Of a stretch of 64,000 nt of DNA, positions 45,342 through 55,829 are shown piece after piece. Origin of the DNA: Vibrio aquaticus (GTDB lineage: Bacteria > Pseudomonadota > Gammaproteobacteria > Enterobacterales > Vibrionaceae). Each line of letters opens with the position of its first letter. Position 1 is the first letter of the stretch. The translations under genes and the position numbers were made by a program. The notes under the pieces are model-generated. The model ran no database searches and had not been told where the DNA came from. It saw only the letters and a program-made list of their open reading frames with translations. The stretch spans positions 186,001-250,000 of the forward strand of contig NZ_RXZH01000006.1 in assembly GCF_003970385.1 (NCBI RefSeq). The letters run 5' to 3'.

Positions 45342-45692
45342 ATGAGAAAGCTAGTTATCGCAGCAACTGTCTCTCTATTGGCAGCGTGTGCCAGTAGCCC
45401 TGAACAGTTAGCAGAGCAAGGAGACTGGTATCAAATTGGGTATCAAGATGGGGTGAGCGGTCACACTCAACGTTCGCTGAAAGAGTTAGCAAGCTTAGGA
45501 AGCGTAAAGCAGTCAGACTACGATCAAGGCTACTTAGAGGGCGTAGGGGAATACTGTAACCCTAACTTTGCCTATCAAATCGGTTTGTCAGGCCAATACT
45601 ACGAAGGGGTTTGTGAAGGCACTGAAGACGCTCAAAAGTTTCGTATGGAGTGGCAACGTGGTTGGAGTGAACACACCAATCATGCTGACTAG
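45342..45692 (+). CDS. Small lipoprotein, DUF2799-like
   Basis: 116 aa. The lipobox LLAACASS near residue 15 marks lipidation at Cys16 by Lgt/LspA. The motif DWYQIGYQDGVSG and its repeat DYDQGYLEGVGEYC...AYQIGLSGQYY look like DUF2799. Function unknown. It is divergent from the CstA-type permease and shares its upstream region, including part of the CCACT array. Confidence 0.82.
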   Translation: MRKLVIAATVSLLAACASSPEQLAEQGDWYQIGYQDGVSGHTQRSLKELASLGSVKQSDYDQGYLEGVGEYCNPNFAYQIGLSGQYYEGVCEGTEDAQKFRMEWQRGWSEHTNHAD

Positions 45693-45796
45693 TTGTCTCA
45701 TTATTGATAAGCCAAATTAGAAAAGCCTGACAGAGCCATCATTCTGCTTCTGTTACTTTACGCCGCCAATTCGCTCTAAAGTAATACGAGGCTAGA

Positions 45797-46138
45797 ATGA
45801 AAAAATATTGGTTGCTTGCGCTCTGTTTGGCGCCTTTAATGGTTAACGCTGCAAATCCTCTCAAAGAGGCGGTGAAAGCGAATCGTCAATACCAAGCAGA
45901 CAAGCAACAAATCAATCACCGCTTAAACAAAACCAAGCGTTCTTTAAAGCAAGTTGGTGATGGGAGCTATGTCGAAGGCAAAGTTAAGCAAAAGGTGAAC
46001 CGTGCATCAAGCAAGTACACCCATAAGATTAACAAAGCGAAGAACATCACCGATCCCAAATCTCTTAAGCGCAAAGCGAACAATAAGATCAAACAAGAGA
46101 AACGCAAAGCGGTGGATAAGTGGCTAAATGAAGAGTAA
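45797..46138 (+). CDS. Small basic secreted protein, unknown
   Basis: 113 aa with a signal peptide (MKKYWLLALCLAPLMVNA, cleavage after NA). The mature part has about one third lysine and arginine with few hydrophobics (KANRQYQADKQQINHRLNK...), likely helical or disordered. I recognise no family. The ribosome-binding site GAGG lies five bases upstream. The stop codon is the first base triplet of a 12-bp hairpin. Confidence 0.7.
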   Translation: MKKYWLLALCLAPLMVNAANPLKEAVKANRQYQADKQQINHRLNKTKRSLKQVGDGSYVEGKVKQKVNRASSKYTHKINKAKNITDPKSLKRKANNKIKQEKRKAVDKWLNEE

Positions 46139-46162
46139 CAGAGGGAGTCGCTCCCTCTGTTA
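46136..46162. terminator. Perfect hairpin at the convergent ends of the small secreted gene and murQ
   Basis: TAACAGAGGGAG / CTCCCTCTGTTA, 12 bp with a 3-base loop, starting at the TAA stop of the upstream gene. No T-run follows on either strand, so termination efficiency is uncertain. Confidence 0.6.
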
Positions 46163-46164
46163 GA

Positions 46165-48215
<2,051 letters not shown>

Positions 48216-48314
48216 TCTCAAATTTCAATCCGTCAGTTAGAGAATCTATTGTAAACCGAGAATAATCCTAATACTCTCGGCAACATAGCGAAAATCATTT
48301 TAGCTGGAGAAAAT

Positions 48315-49304
48315 ATGGGACCGTTATGGTTAGACGTAGCAGGCTGTGAGTTGACTGCTGAAGACAAAGAAATACTGCAGCATCCAACCGTTGGTGGTGT
48401 GATCTTATTTGCTCGTAACTACCACGACAGTGAGCAGCTTCTTGCATTAAATAAGTCAATTCGTCAGGCAGCAAAACGCCCTATCTTGATTGGTGTTGAC
48501 CAAGAAGGAGGCCGAGTACAACGCTTCCGTAATGAGTTTTCATTGATTCCGGCCGCTTCTGAATACGCAAAAACCAATAATGGTGAACAGTTGGCAGAGC
48601 AGGGTGGTTGGCTGATGGCTGCTGAACTGATTGCCCATGACGTTGATTTGAGTTTTGCTCCAGTTTTAGACCAAGGTCATGAGTGTAAAGCGATCGGCAA
48701 CCGAGCGTTTGGTGAAGAAACCGATACTATTATTCGTCACAGCTTGGCCTACATGAAAGGCATGAAATCAGTCGGCATGGCAACCACAGGCAAGCACTTT
48801 CCAGGACATGGTGGCGTGATTGCGGATTCTCATTTAGAAACGCCGTTTGATGATAGAGATACCATCTTTGAACAAGATATGGCGATCTTCAAAGCGCAGA
48901 TTGAAAGTGGAATCCTTGATGCGATGATGCCCGCTCACGTGGTGTATCCACACTATGATGATCAGCCTGCAAGTGGCTCGCAATTCTGGTTAAAGCAGGT
49001 ATTACGTCAGAAGCTTGGGTTTGAGGGGATCATCTTCTCTGATGACTTAACCATGGAAGGAGCTGCGATCATGGGTGGTCCAGCTGAGCGTGCGCATCAA
49101 TCGTTGGTAGCTGGTTGTGATATGGTTTTAGTCTGCAACAAGCGTGACGCTCAAATTGAAGTGCTTGATAACTTGCCAATTATGGAAACACCGATGGCAG
49201 ATAAGTTACTTAAAAAGCAAAGTTTTAGTTTGGCTGATCTCAAACGCAGTGATACTTGGAAGCAAGCCTCACAAGCGATGCAGAAGTTAGCCGAAGAAGC
49301 ATAA
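48315..49304 (+). CDS. nagZ: Beta-N-acetylhexosaminidase NagZ
   Basis: Family 3 glycoside hydrolase of the cytosol that removes GlcNAc from anhydro-muropeptides; its products also signal for AmpC induction in many bacteria. 329 aa. [20 protein letters not shown] (catalytic His loop) and [12 protein letters not shown] (nucleophile Asp) are present. It is divergent from anmK-murQ, which act on the next steps. Confidence 0.96.
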   Translation: MGPLWLDVAGCELTAEDKEILQHPTVGGVILFARNYHDSEQLLALNKSIRQAAKRPILIGVDQEGGRVQRFRNEFSLIPAASEYAKTNNGEQLAEQGGWLMAAELIAHDVDLSFAPVLDQGHECKAIGNRAFGEETDTIIRHSLAYMKGMKSVGMATTGKHFPGHGGVIADSHLETPFDDRDTIFEQDMAIFKAQIESGILDAMMPAHVVYPHYDDQPASGSQFWLKQVLRQKLGFEGIIFSDDLTMEGAAIMGGPAERAHQSLVAGCDMVLVCNKRDAQIEVLDNLPIMETPMADKLLKKQSFSLADLKRSDTWKQASQAMQKLAEEA

Positions 49305-49307
49305 AGT

Positions 49308-49337
49308 AAAAAGAGCAACCTTGAGTTGCTCTTTTTC
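49308..49337. terminator. Bidirectional terminator between nagZ and the btsR-like gene
   Basis: AAAAGAGCAAC-CTTGA-GTTGCTCTTTTT, A/T-rich on both flanks, immediately after the nagZ stop and nine bases from the end of the response regulator gene. Confidence 0.9.
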
Positions 49338-49345
49338 GTTTGGGG

Positions 49346-50065
49346 TTAGTGGAATCCAATCATCTCTTTGAGCGTTTTGAGGTATCGGCGACTCACAGGT
49401 AAAGGGTGATTGCTTAAGGTGACAATCTCAGCCAGCCCATTATCGAGCAGCTTAATTTCTTTGATCGCTTTAATATTGACGAGGTACTGGCGATGACAGC
49501 GCACGAGTTGCGTCTTTTCTTCCAGTATTTTGAGCGTTAGCTGGGAATCGGCTTTCTGATCATGTGTTTGAATGTGCACACCGCTGATATCACTGTACGC
49601 AAACTCGACATCTTTGCTTGGGATAATCACAATGCGATTTAAACCGATACATGGAATTTGATCTAAGTTTTGTGGCGCAATGGCATCGACTTGAGTTTGG
49701 CTGTGACGTTGAGATTTCAGCAACCGAAAGACAGTTTTATTAAGCCGCTCAGGGTCAACAGGTTTCAGCAGGTAGTCAAAAGCGTTATCTTCAAACGCTT
49801 GAATGGCAAATTCATCGTAAGCGGTGACAAACACGACTTTGGGCATGGTTTCAGGGTCGAGCATTCCGAGCAGTTCAATGCCGGTTATCTGTGGCATTTG
49901 AATATCTAAAAAGACGACATCAGGCTTGAGGCGATTGATTTTCTTTAACCCTTCAATGGCATTGCTAGCATGATCAATAACGTCAATTTCTCCGGTCTCT
50001 TCGAGCAACTCGGTTAACTCTTCACGAGCAAATAGTTCATCATCTATAACTAAAGCAGAGAGCAT
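49346..50065 (-). CDS. btsR: LytTR response regulator, BtsR (YehT)-like
   Basis: 239 aa: receiver domain (1-120, phosphoacceptor D54 in VVFLDIQMP) and a LytTR DNA-binding domain (about 135-239; RCHRQYLVNIKAIKEIKLLDNGLAEI and VSRRYLKTLKEMIGF). The sequence is close to E. coli BtsR, for example GMLDPE, AFDYLLKPVD and LVRCHRQYLVN. It is translated from the same operon as its kinase, nine bases downstream. The expected target is a BtsT/CstA-type permease; one lies at 43.6-45.1 kb. Confidence 0.9.
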   Translation of the reverse strand: MLSALVIDDELFAREELTELLEETGEIDVIDHASNAIEGLKKINRLKPDVVFLDIQMPQITGIELLGMLDPETMPKVVFVTAYDEFAIQAFEDNAFDYLLKPVDPERLNKTVFRLLKSQRHSQTQVDAIAPQNLDQIPCIGLNRIVIIPSKDVEFAYSDISGVHIQTHDQKADSQLTLKILEEKTQLVRCHRQYLVNIKAIKEIKLLDNGLAEIVTLSNHPLPVSRRYLKTLKEMIGFH

Positions 50066-50074
50066 GGGCTTACC

Positions 50075-51751
50075 TTAATACGTGTTCTCATTGGGAATGA
50101 TAAAACTCATTCGGGTTAACTGGTTGGCCGTCACTTCAATATTGAGAGCTGCCACACGGCCAAATTTATTGGTCAGTCGTTTATCAACGATTTGCAGTCC
50201 TAAACCAGTATGATCAGCTGAGGGGGCGACATAGCTGCCGGAATTATCTTCAACACAAAGCTGTATGCCTGACGCTACAGCTTGGCTGTAAATGCGAATG
50301 TGGCCACCTTCAATTAAATTGGAAATACCATGCTTGATGGCATTCTCAACCAAAGGCTGAAGAGTAAAGCTTGGAACATTACGCTTGAGTAGGTGTTCAT
50401 CAATGTCGATATCGACTTCTAAGCGATCGGTGAATCGCGCTTTCTCAATCGACAGATAGGCATTCACATGGGCTAACTCTTCTTTGAGCGTAACCGTCTC
50501 AATATTTTGTTTAAGGTTGCTGCGGAAAAAGTGGGAAAGCTGCTGAATTAACTCGCGAGCTTTGGTTGGGTCACGGCGAACGACGGCACTGATGGTGTTG
50601 AGTGCATTAAACAAGAAGTGTGGGTTTACCTGAGCATGCAGCAGTTTGATTTCAGCTTGAGAAAGTAAGGTCTGCTTTTGTTGGTACTCACCAAATAGAA
50701 TTTGGCTAGATAACAGCTGGGCAATGCCTTCCGCCATCGACATATTAATGGTCGAAAACAGCTTTCTTTTTGGTTCGTAGAGTTTGATGGTACCAATCAC
50801 CTGATCGCCAGTACGCAGTGGAATGATAAGCGCAGAGCCCAGTTTACATTCGCTAGAGAGGGAGCATTGATAGGGTTTCTCTTTGCCATCAAGGTAGATG
50901 ATGTCGTTTTTACTGATTGCATCTTGCGTGCTTCGAGACGAAATCGGTGTATTGGGCTTATGATGATCATCGCCAATGCCAACAAACGCCAGAATCTTTT
51001 GATCATCGGTTATCGATACAGCGCCAACATTGGTCTCTTCATAGATAATGCGGGCTATCTTCTCGGCATTTTCTGAGTTAAAGCCGGATGCCAATATCCC
51101 CACTGAACGCTCTGCGATGTTTAATGCTCGTCGAGAAAAGGTCGCGGAATACTCTTCAAAGATGGTTTTGCGATCTTGAAGAATACTCATAAACAGTCCG
51201 GCTCCGACAGAGTTCGCAATGATCATAGGAGCGGCAATAGCGGAGACCAACGCATACGCTTGATCGAATGGTTTGGCGACGATCAAGATGATCGTCATCT
51301 GAACAACTTCGGCTACCAAGGTGATGGCGAACACGACACTTGGGCTGAAAAGCTGATCAGATTTATTCTTACGGACAAAATAGACATGAAACAAGCCGCC
51401 GATTAAGCCTTCTGCTGTGGTGGAAATCGCACAGGCGAGATCGGTAAAGCCGCCAAGCGTATAGCGATGAAGCCCACCAGTTAGGCCAACAAAGAAACCG
51501 ACCACAGGGCCGCCAAACAAGCCGCCCATTACCGCACCAATGGCTCGCGTATTAGCAATAGCATCATTGATTTGTAAGCCAAAGTAGGTGCCCATGATGC
51601 AAAACAGCGAGAAGAGGATGTAAACGCTGACCTTATGACTGATACGGCTTGAGATATTGAGTAAAGGCAAGAATATCGGTGTCTTGCTGAGCATATAAGC
51701 CAGCATTAGGTAGACACACATCTGTTGTAAGAGAGAAAGAATTAGGTCCAT
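50075..51751 (-). CDS. btsS: LytS-type sensor histidine kinase, BtsS (YehU)-like
   Basis: 558 aa. A 5TMR-LYT membrane domain (about 1-195, with GAVMGGLFGGPVVGFFVGLTGGLHRY), a GAF domain (about 215-355), and a HisKA_6 kinase with phosphorylated His378 in QVNPHFLFNALN, N-box PLVENAIKHG (466-475) and TGLGLQIV. E. coli BtsS binds extracellular pyruvate; the same ligand is inferred here, not shown. It matches V. cholerae VC0694 in position. Confidence 0.9.
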   Translation of the reverse strand: MDLILSLLQQMCVYLMLAYMLSKTPIFLPLLNISSRISHKVSVYILFSLFCIMGTYFGLQINDAIANTRAIGAVMGGLFGGPVVGFFVGLTGGLHRYTLGGFTDLACAISTTAEGLIGGLFHVYFVRKNKSDQLFSPSVVFAITLVAEVVQMTIILIVAKPFDQAYALVSAIAAPMIIANSVGAGLFMSILQDRKTIFEEYSATFSRRALNIAERSVGILASGFNSENAEKIARIIYEETNVGAVSITDDQKILAFVGIGDDHHKPNTPISSRSTQDAISKNDIIYLDGKEKPYQCSLSSECKLGSALIIPLRTGDQVIGTIKLYEPKRKLFSTINMSMAEGIAQLLSSQILFGEYQQKQTLLSQAEIKLLHAQVNPHFLFNALNTISAVVRRDPTKARELIQQLSHFFRSNLKQNIETVTLKEELAHVNAYLSIEKARFTDRLEVDIDIDEHLLKRNVPSFTLQPLVENAIKHGISNLIEGGHIRIYSQAVASGIQLCVEDNSGSYVAPSADHTGLGLQIVDKRLTNKFGRVAALNIEVTANQLTRMSFIIPNENTY

Positions 51752-51853
51752 ATCAATAAACTAAGCGGTGTTTGGTGGTTATTTTAGAAAAGAATGGTGT
51801 AATAAAACACGCTTAGTTCACACTTCTACGACGTATTGCCACAAACTTGAATG

Positions 51854-51892
51854 TGTAAATTTATTTTTACATTGTGTTTTTTTATGTTTACA
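51854..51892 (+). promoter_or_regulatory. Two TyrR boxes in the aroF-tyrA promoter
   Basis: Box 1, TGTAAA-TTTATT-TTTACA at 51854-51871, is a perfect match to the strong TyrR consensus TGTAAA-N6-TTTACA. Box 2, TGTTTT-TTTATG-TTTACA at 51875-51892, is a weak box; centres are 21 bp apart. A -35 TTGAAA (51895-51900) abuts box 2, with TATTTT (51917-51922) as -10. This layout implies tyrosine repression by TyrR hexamers. Confidence 0.85.
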
Positions 51893-51988
51893 CCTTGAAA
51901 TCTTATCTCAGGCTGTTATTTTATGGTTATTCCAACCTATCGGATATGGATTATCCTAGGTGTAAGAAATAATATACAGGTTAGAGTT

Positions 51989-53062
51989 ATGCAGAAAAGT
52001 GAATTGAGCAATATCAACATCAGCGATGAACAAGTCCTTATCACACCAGATGAGTTAAAAGAGAAGTTACCACTGAGTGATAACGCCCGCCGCTTTATTC
52101 AAGAGTCTCGCCAAACGATCGCTGACATCATCCATAAAAAAGATCATCGCTTACTAGTGGTTTGTGGTCCTTGTTCTATTCATGATATTGAGGCAGCGAA
52201 GGAATACGCGAAACGTCTTAAAGCACTTTCTGCGCAACTGAGCGATCAACTGTATATTGTTATGCGTGTTTACTTTGAAAAGCCACGTACAACCGTTGGC
52301 TGGAAAGGGTTGATCAATGACCCGCATCTTGATGGCACATTTGATATTGAACATGGTCTGCATGTAGGTCGTGAACTGCTGGTGGATCTAGCCGAGATGG
52401 AGATCCCCCTAGCCACAGAAGCGCTTGACCCGATAAGTCCGCAATACTTAGCCGATACTTTCAGCTGGGCAGCAATTGGTGCTCGTACAACGGAGTCACA
52501 GACTCACCGTGAAATGGCAAGTGGTCTTTCAATGCCAATCGGTTTTAAGAATGGTACAGATGGCAATTTAGGAACCGCGATTAATGCGATGCAAGCCGCT
52601 TCTTCAAGCCACCGTTTCATGGGTATTAACCGTGAAGGCCAGGTTGCTCTTCTAACAACTCAAGGTAACCCTAACGGCCATGTGATTCTCCGTGGTGGTA
52701 AGCAGACGAACTACGATTCGGTTTCTGTCACTGAGTGTGAGCAAGATATGGCGAAACATGGCTTAGATGCATCACTCATGGTCGATTGTAGCCATGCAAA
52801 CTCACGTAAAGATTTCCGCCGTCAGCCGTTGGTTGCGGAAGACGTTATCCATCAAATCCGTGAAGGCAATAAGTCGATTATTGGTCTGATGATCGAGAGT
52901 CATATCAATGAAGGTAACCAGTCTTCTGATATTCCGTTAAGTGAAATGCAATATGGCGTATCTATTACCGATGCGTGTATCAATTGGGATACAACTGAGG
53001 CACTATTACGTCATGCACATGAAGAGCTAGTTCCTTTCCTAGAAGATCGTTTGAAAGGCTAA
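51989..53062 (+). CDS. aroF: AroF, tyrosine-sensitive-type DAHP synthase
   Basis: First enzyme of the shikimate pathway; condenses PEP and erythrose-4-phosphate. 357 aa. [59 protein letters not shown] and [10 protein letters not shown] are hallmark motifs. ATG 51989 ([17 protein letters not shown], compare E. coli AroF MQKDALNNVHITDEQVL) follows CAGGT; the longer frame from 51923 would start inside the promoter -10 and is rejected. It forms the tyr operon with tyrA, as in E. coli. Confidence 0.96.
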   Translation: MQKSELSNINISDEQVLITPDELKEKLPLSDNARRFIQESRQTIADIIHKKDHRLLVVCGPCSIHDIEAAKEYAKRLKALSAQLSDQLYIVMRVYFEKPRTTVGWKGLINDPHLDGTFDIEHGLHVGRELLVDLAEMEIPLATEALDPISPQYLADTFSWAAIGARTTESQTHREMASGLSMPIGFKNGTDGNLGTAINAMQAASSSHRFMGINREGQVALLTTQGNPNGHVILRGGKQTNYDSVSVTECEQDMAKHGLDASLMVDCSHANSRKDFRRQPLVAEDVIHQIREGNKSIIGLMIESHINEGNQSSDIPLSEMQYGVSITDACINWDTTEALLRHAHEELVPFLEDRLKG

Positions 53063-53084
53063 AGCAAGAGCACAAGGAATATCA

Positions 53085-54212
53085 ATGGCAGTTGAACTGA
53101 ACGAGTTGCGTGATCAAATTGACGCAGTAGACAAACAGATTCTCGATTTACTGGCACAGCGTCTTTCTTTGGTAGAGAAAGTCGGTGAAGTAAAGAGTGA
53201 GCATGGTTTACCGATCTATGCTCCAGACCGTGAAGCGGCAATGCTGGCTTCTCGCCGTCAAGAGGCAGAGAAGAAAGGCGTTCCCCCACAGCTAATCGAA
53301 GACATTCTACGTCGTACTATGCGTGAGTCTTACGCGAGTGAAAAAGACTCAGGCTTTAAGTGTCTGAACCCTGAACTTCGCTCGGTGGTGATTGTTGGTG
53401 GTAATGGTCAGCTAGGTAGCTTGTTCGGTCGTATGTTTAAGCTGTCGGGATACGATGTCAAAGTGCTTGGCAGTAAAGACTGGGATCAGGCCGATGATAT
53501 TCTGGCTGATGCTGGCATGGTAGTGGTTACCGTTCCAATTCACCTCACCGAAGGGGTCATTGAGAAGCTAGGTAATCTGCCAAAAGATTGTATCTTGTGT
53601 GATTTAACATCGATTAAGTCGAAACCCCTGCAAGCGATGATGAACGTCCACCAAGGCCCAGTTGTTGGCTTACACCCAATGTTTGGCCCAGACGTCCCAA
53701 GTTTGGCAAAACAGGTGATCGTTTACTGTGATGGTCGTGGTGAAGAGAATTACCAATGGTTATTGAAGCAGTTCTCTATTTGGGGCGCAAGCCTTTGCCA
53801 GATTGATGCCGGTGAGCATGACCACGGTATGACACTGATTCAGGCGCTGCGTCACTTTACTTCGTTTGCTTACGGCCTGCACTTAAGTCGTGAGAACCCG
53901 AACATTGATAAACTGCTTCAATTGAGTTCTCCAATTTACCGTCTAGAGCTGGCTATGGTAGGCCGCTTATTTGGTCAAGACCCGAACTTATACGGTGACA
54001 TCATTCTTTCTTCAGATGAAAATATTGCAATGATCAAACGTTTCCATCGCTGTTTCGGAGAAGCACTAGACATTCTCGATGGCAAAGATAAGCAAGCGTT
54101 TGTGGAAAGCTTTGATAAAGTGAGTGATTGGTTTGGTGATTACTCTAAGCAGTTCTTAGATGAAAGTCAGAACTTGCTAAAACAGGCGAACGACTCGATT
54201 CATCGTGGTTAA
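53085..54212 (+). CDS. tyrA: TyrA, chorismate mutase/prephenate dehydrogenase
   Basis: Bifunctional T-protein leading to 4-hydroxyphenylpyruvate and tyrosine. 375 aa: AroQ chorismate mutase (1-90, [31 protein letters not shown]) fused to prephenate dehydrogenase with NAD-binding [17 protein letters not shown] and [12 protein letters not shown]. It follows aroF by 22 bp, feedback-inhibited by tyrosine in relatives. Confidence 0.96.
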   Translation: MAVELNELRDQIDAVDKQILDLLAQRLSLVEKVGEVKSEHGLPIYAPDREAAMLASRRQEAEKKGVPPQLIEDILRRTMRESYASEKDSGFKCLNPELRSVVIVGGNGQLGSLFGRMFKLSGYDVKVLGSKDWDQADDILADAGMVVVTVPIHLTEGVIEKLGNLPKDCILCDLTSIKSKPLQAMMNVHQGPVVGLHPMFGPDVPSLAKQVIVYCDGRGEENYQWLLKQFSIWGASLCQIDAGEHDHGMTLIQALRHFTSFAYGLHLSRENPNIDKLLQLSSPIYRLELAMVGRLFGQDPNLYGDIILSSDENIAMIKRFHRCFGEALDILDGKDKQAFVESFDKVSDWFGDYSKQFLDESQNLLKQANDSIHRG

Positions 54213-54228
54213 TTGAATCAACCAATAA

Positions 54229-54256
54229 AAAGAGCGACCAAGTGGGTCGCTCTTTC
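54229..54256. terminator. Terminator of aroF-tyrA, possibly bidirectional
   Basis: AAAGAGCGACC / GGTCGCTCTTT around AAGTG, 17 bases after the tyrA stop and just before the end of the convergent M23 gene. Confidence 0.88.
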
Positions 54257-54268
54257 TATTTATTCCGT

Positions 54269-55282
54269 TTACTGAACCGAGATATTTTCTTTCGATTGTT
54301 CAGTCTCATTCTTCACCGTACTGACAGAACTGTCTTGGTAAGGATTGTTGGTCAGGTTAACCTGTAAACGAACCGTGTCATCAATCAACTTCACCAAGGG
54401 TGCCCATTTCACCTTTTTCTCTTTCTCGAATAGGTAATTGAAGTTCTCTGGTGTCCAATCCATCGTGTACTGAGGATTAAGTGCACGGCCTAAGAAACGT
54501 ACTTCATAATGCAAGTGAGGACCGGTCGAATTGCCCGAGTTACCGCACGTTGCGATCAGATCGCCTTTGCTAACAAATTGACCACTACGGACTTTAAACT
54601 TCTGCAGGTGAGCGTAAGAACTCATGAAACCAAATGAGTGACGCAGCGTTAAGAAATTGCCAAACCCTTTCGAACTTGGTCGAACCGTTTCAATGACACC
54701 ATCCGCTGGAGCATAGATTTCTTCACCACGCTTACACGTCAGATCGATACCTGTGTGGGTATGACGCTTACCGGTAATTGGGTTAGTGCGGCGACCATAC
54801 GATGATGAGACGCGTAAATAGTTTAATGGTGAGTCATTAGGGATCATGCGGAACATAGTCGCACGAACGGCTGAGTCAATAGCCGCGGCATCGAGGCGGT
54901 TTTCTAGATTCGTTTCGTCTGCAGTGCTTTCGTTGGCTAAGCCAAGTACTGACTCTACATCATAAACACGCTGACCTAAGATCGTAATTTGGTCGCGTTT
55001 CGCTTCCAGCTCTTGAGAAAGGTTGTGCGTCTCTTGGACCTGCTCTTGATACAACAGTTCTAAAGACTGTGCTTGCTCTTGCGCCGCTTGCAGTTGGTTT
55101 GTTAACTGAACGATTTCTCGCTTAGACTGAGTGTCTTGTTGCCAACTGTAGTAGCCATAGCCAGCAGCAGCTGAGGCTAAGCCAGTGGTAGACAATAGGG
55201 AAAGTAACAGTGTCTTTCTGGAGACATGAAAGCTTTGTACCCCTGAGGCTGAAGGGATAGCAATAGTAATTTTTTTCGACAT
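54269..55282 (-). CDS. M23-family (LytM) peptidoglycan endopeptidase, membrane-anchored
   Basis: 337 aa. One N-terminal transmembrane segment (about 24-48, TLLLSLLSTTGLASAAAGYGYY), a long coiled coil (about 55-120) and an M23 domain (about 165-275). Zinc ligands are visible: HTGIDL and HLHYE, with SSYGRRTNP before them. It probably cleaves cross-links in the periplasm or activates amidases; all zinc ligands present suggests activity. It lies 12 bases after a PilZ gene in the same direction. Which of the Vibrio Shy-type endopeptidases it equals cannot be told. Confidence 0.88.
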   Translation of the reverse strand: MSKKITIAIPSASGVQSFHVSRKTLLLSLLSTTGLASAAAGYGYYSWQQDTQSKREIVQLTNQLQAAQEQAQSLELLYQEQVQETHNLSQELEAKRDQITILGQRVYDVESVLGLANESTADETNLENRLDAAAIDSAVRATMFRMIPNDSPLNYLRVSSSYGRRTNPITGKRHTHTGIDLTCKRGEEIYAPADGVIETVRPSSKGFGNFLTLRHSFGFMSSYAHLQKFKVRSGQFVSKGDLIATCGNSGNSTGPHLHYEVRFLGRALNPQYTMDWTPENFNYLFEKEKKVKWAPLVKLIDDTVRLQVNLTNNPYQDSSVSTVKNETEQSKENISVQ

Positions 55283-55293
55283 AACTCGCTAGG

Positions 55294-55665
55294 TTAGGTG
55301 TATTCACCTAAATCAGATAAGTGTTCGATGTCTCTGTGTAGCAGCTCATCGTCACCAACATTTAATTCAACCAATCGCTTTAGATGTCCGATACTCTCAA
55401 TATCAATATGATCAATACTCAGACGAATCACATTGTTATTCAGTCCAACGATGTTCCCTACAAGTTGGATCGTGACATCACTTCCTGAAAGCGAAAATTC
55501 CACATTGACTTGCTTATCACGATCGAGGCGTTCTGACTGTTCACAGGTGGCGAGCATTCCATGTAAAGAAAGGTCGCTAACTAAGGCGGTTACCTCAGTG
55601 GAGTCTTGTGTCAGTGCAGCCTGAGCTTGATAGACAATTCGAGAAAAACGGCGGCGTTCAATCAT
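55294..55665 (-). CDS. plzA: PilZ-domain protein (PlzA-like)
   Basis: 123 aa single PilZ domain. The c-di-GMP-binding signatures are near complete: ERRRFSR at residues 3-9 (RxxxR type) and DLSLHGM at about 31-37 (DxSxxG). Position and size match V. cholerae PlzA (VC0697) as I remember it. It sits upstream of the M23 gene and may be co-transcribed, which would tie a wall hydrolase to a c-di-GMP receptor. Whether it binds the nucleotide is not shown. Confidence 0.82.
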   Translation of the reverse strand: MIERRRFSRIVYQAQAALTQDSTEVTALVSDLSLHGMLATCEQSERLDRDKQVNVEFSLSGSDVTIQLVGNIVGLNNNVIRLSIDHIDIESIGHLKRLVELNVGDDELLHRDIEHLSDLGEYT

Positions 55666-55778
55666 AATACTCTCTCTTCATTCTGACTCAGAAGGGTAAC
55701 AAAATTACAGAGGCGACTATGCGTGCTCGTTCGCATTCTTCAAGTTTATCAATACGAAGTTTTCCGTATTGAGATCGA

Positions 55779-55810
55779 TATAATAAAGGCCGCTAATGTT
55801 AGCGGCCTTT
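55779..55810 (-). terminator. Terminator of ettA
   Basis: AAAGGCCGCTAA / TTAGCGGCCTTT, 12-bp stem; on the minus strand it runs into TTATTA, 20 bases after the ettA stop. Confidence 0.85.
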
Positions 55811-55829
55811 GCACGAATATCAAGCAGTA

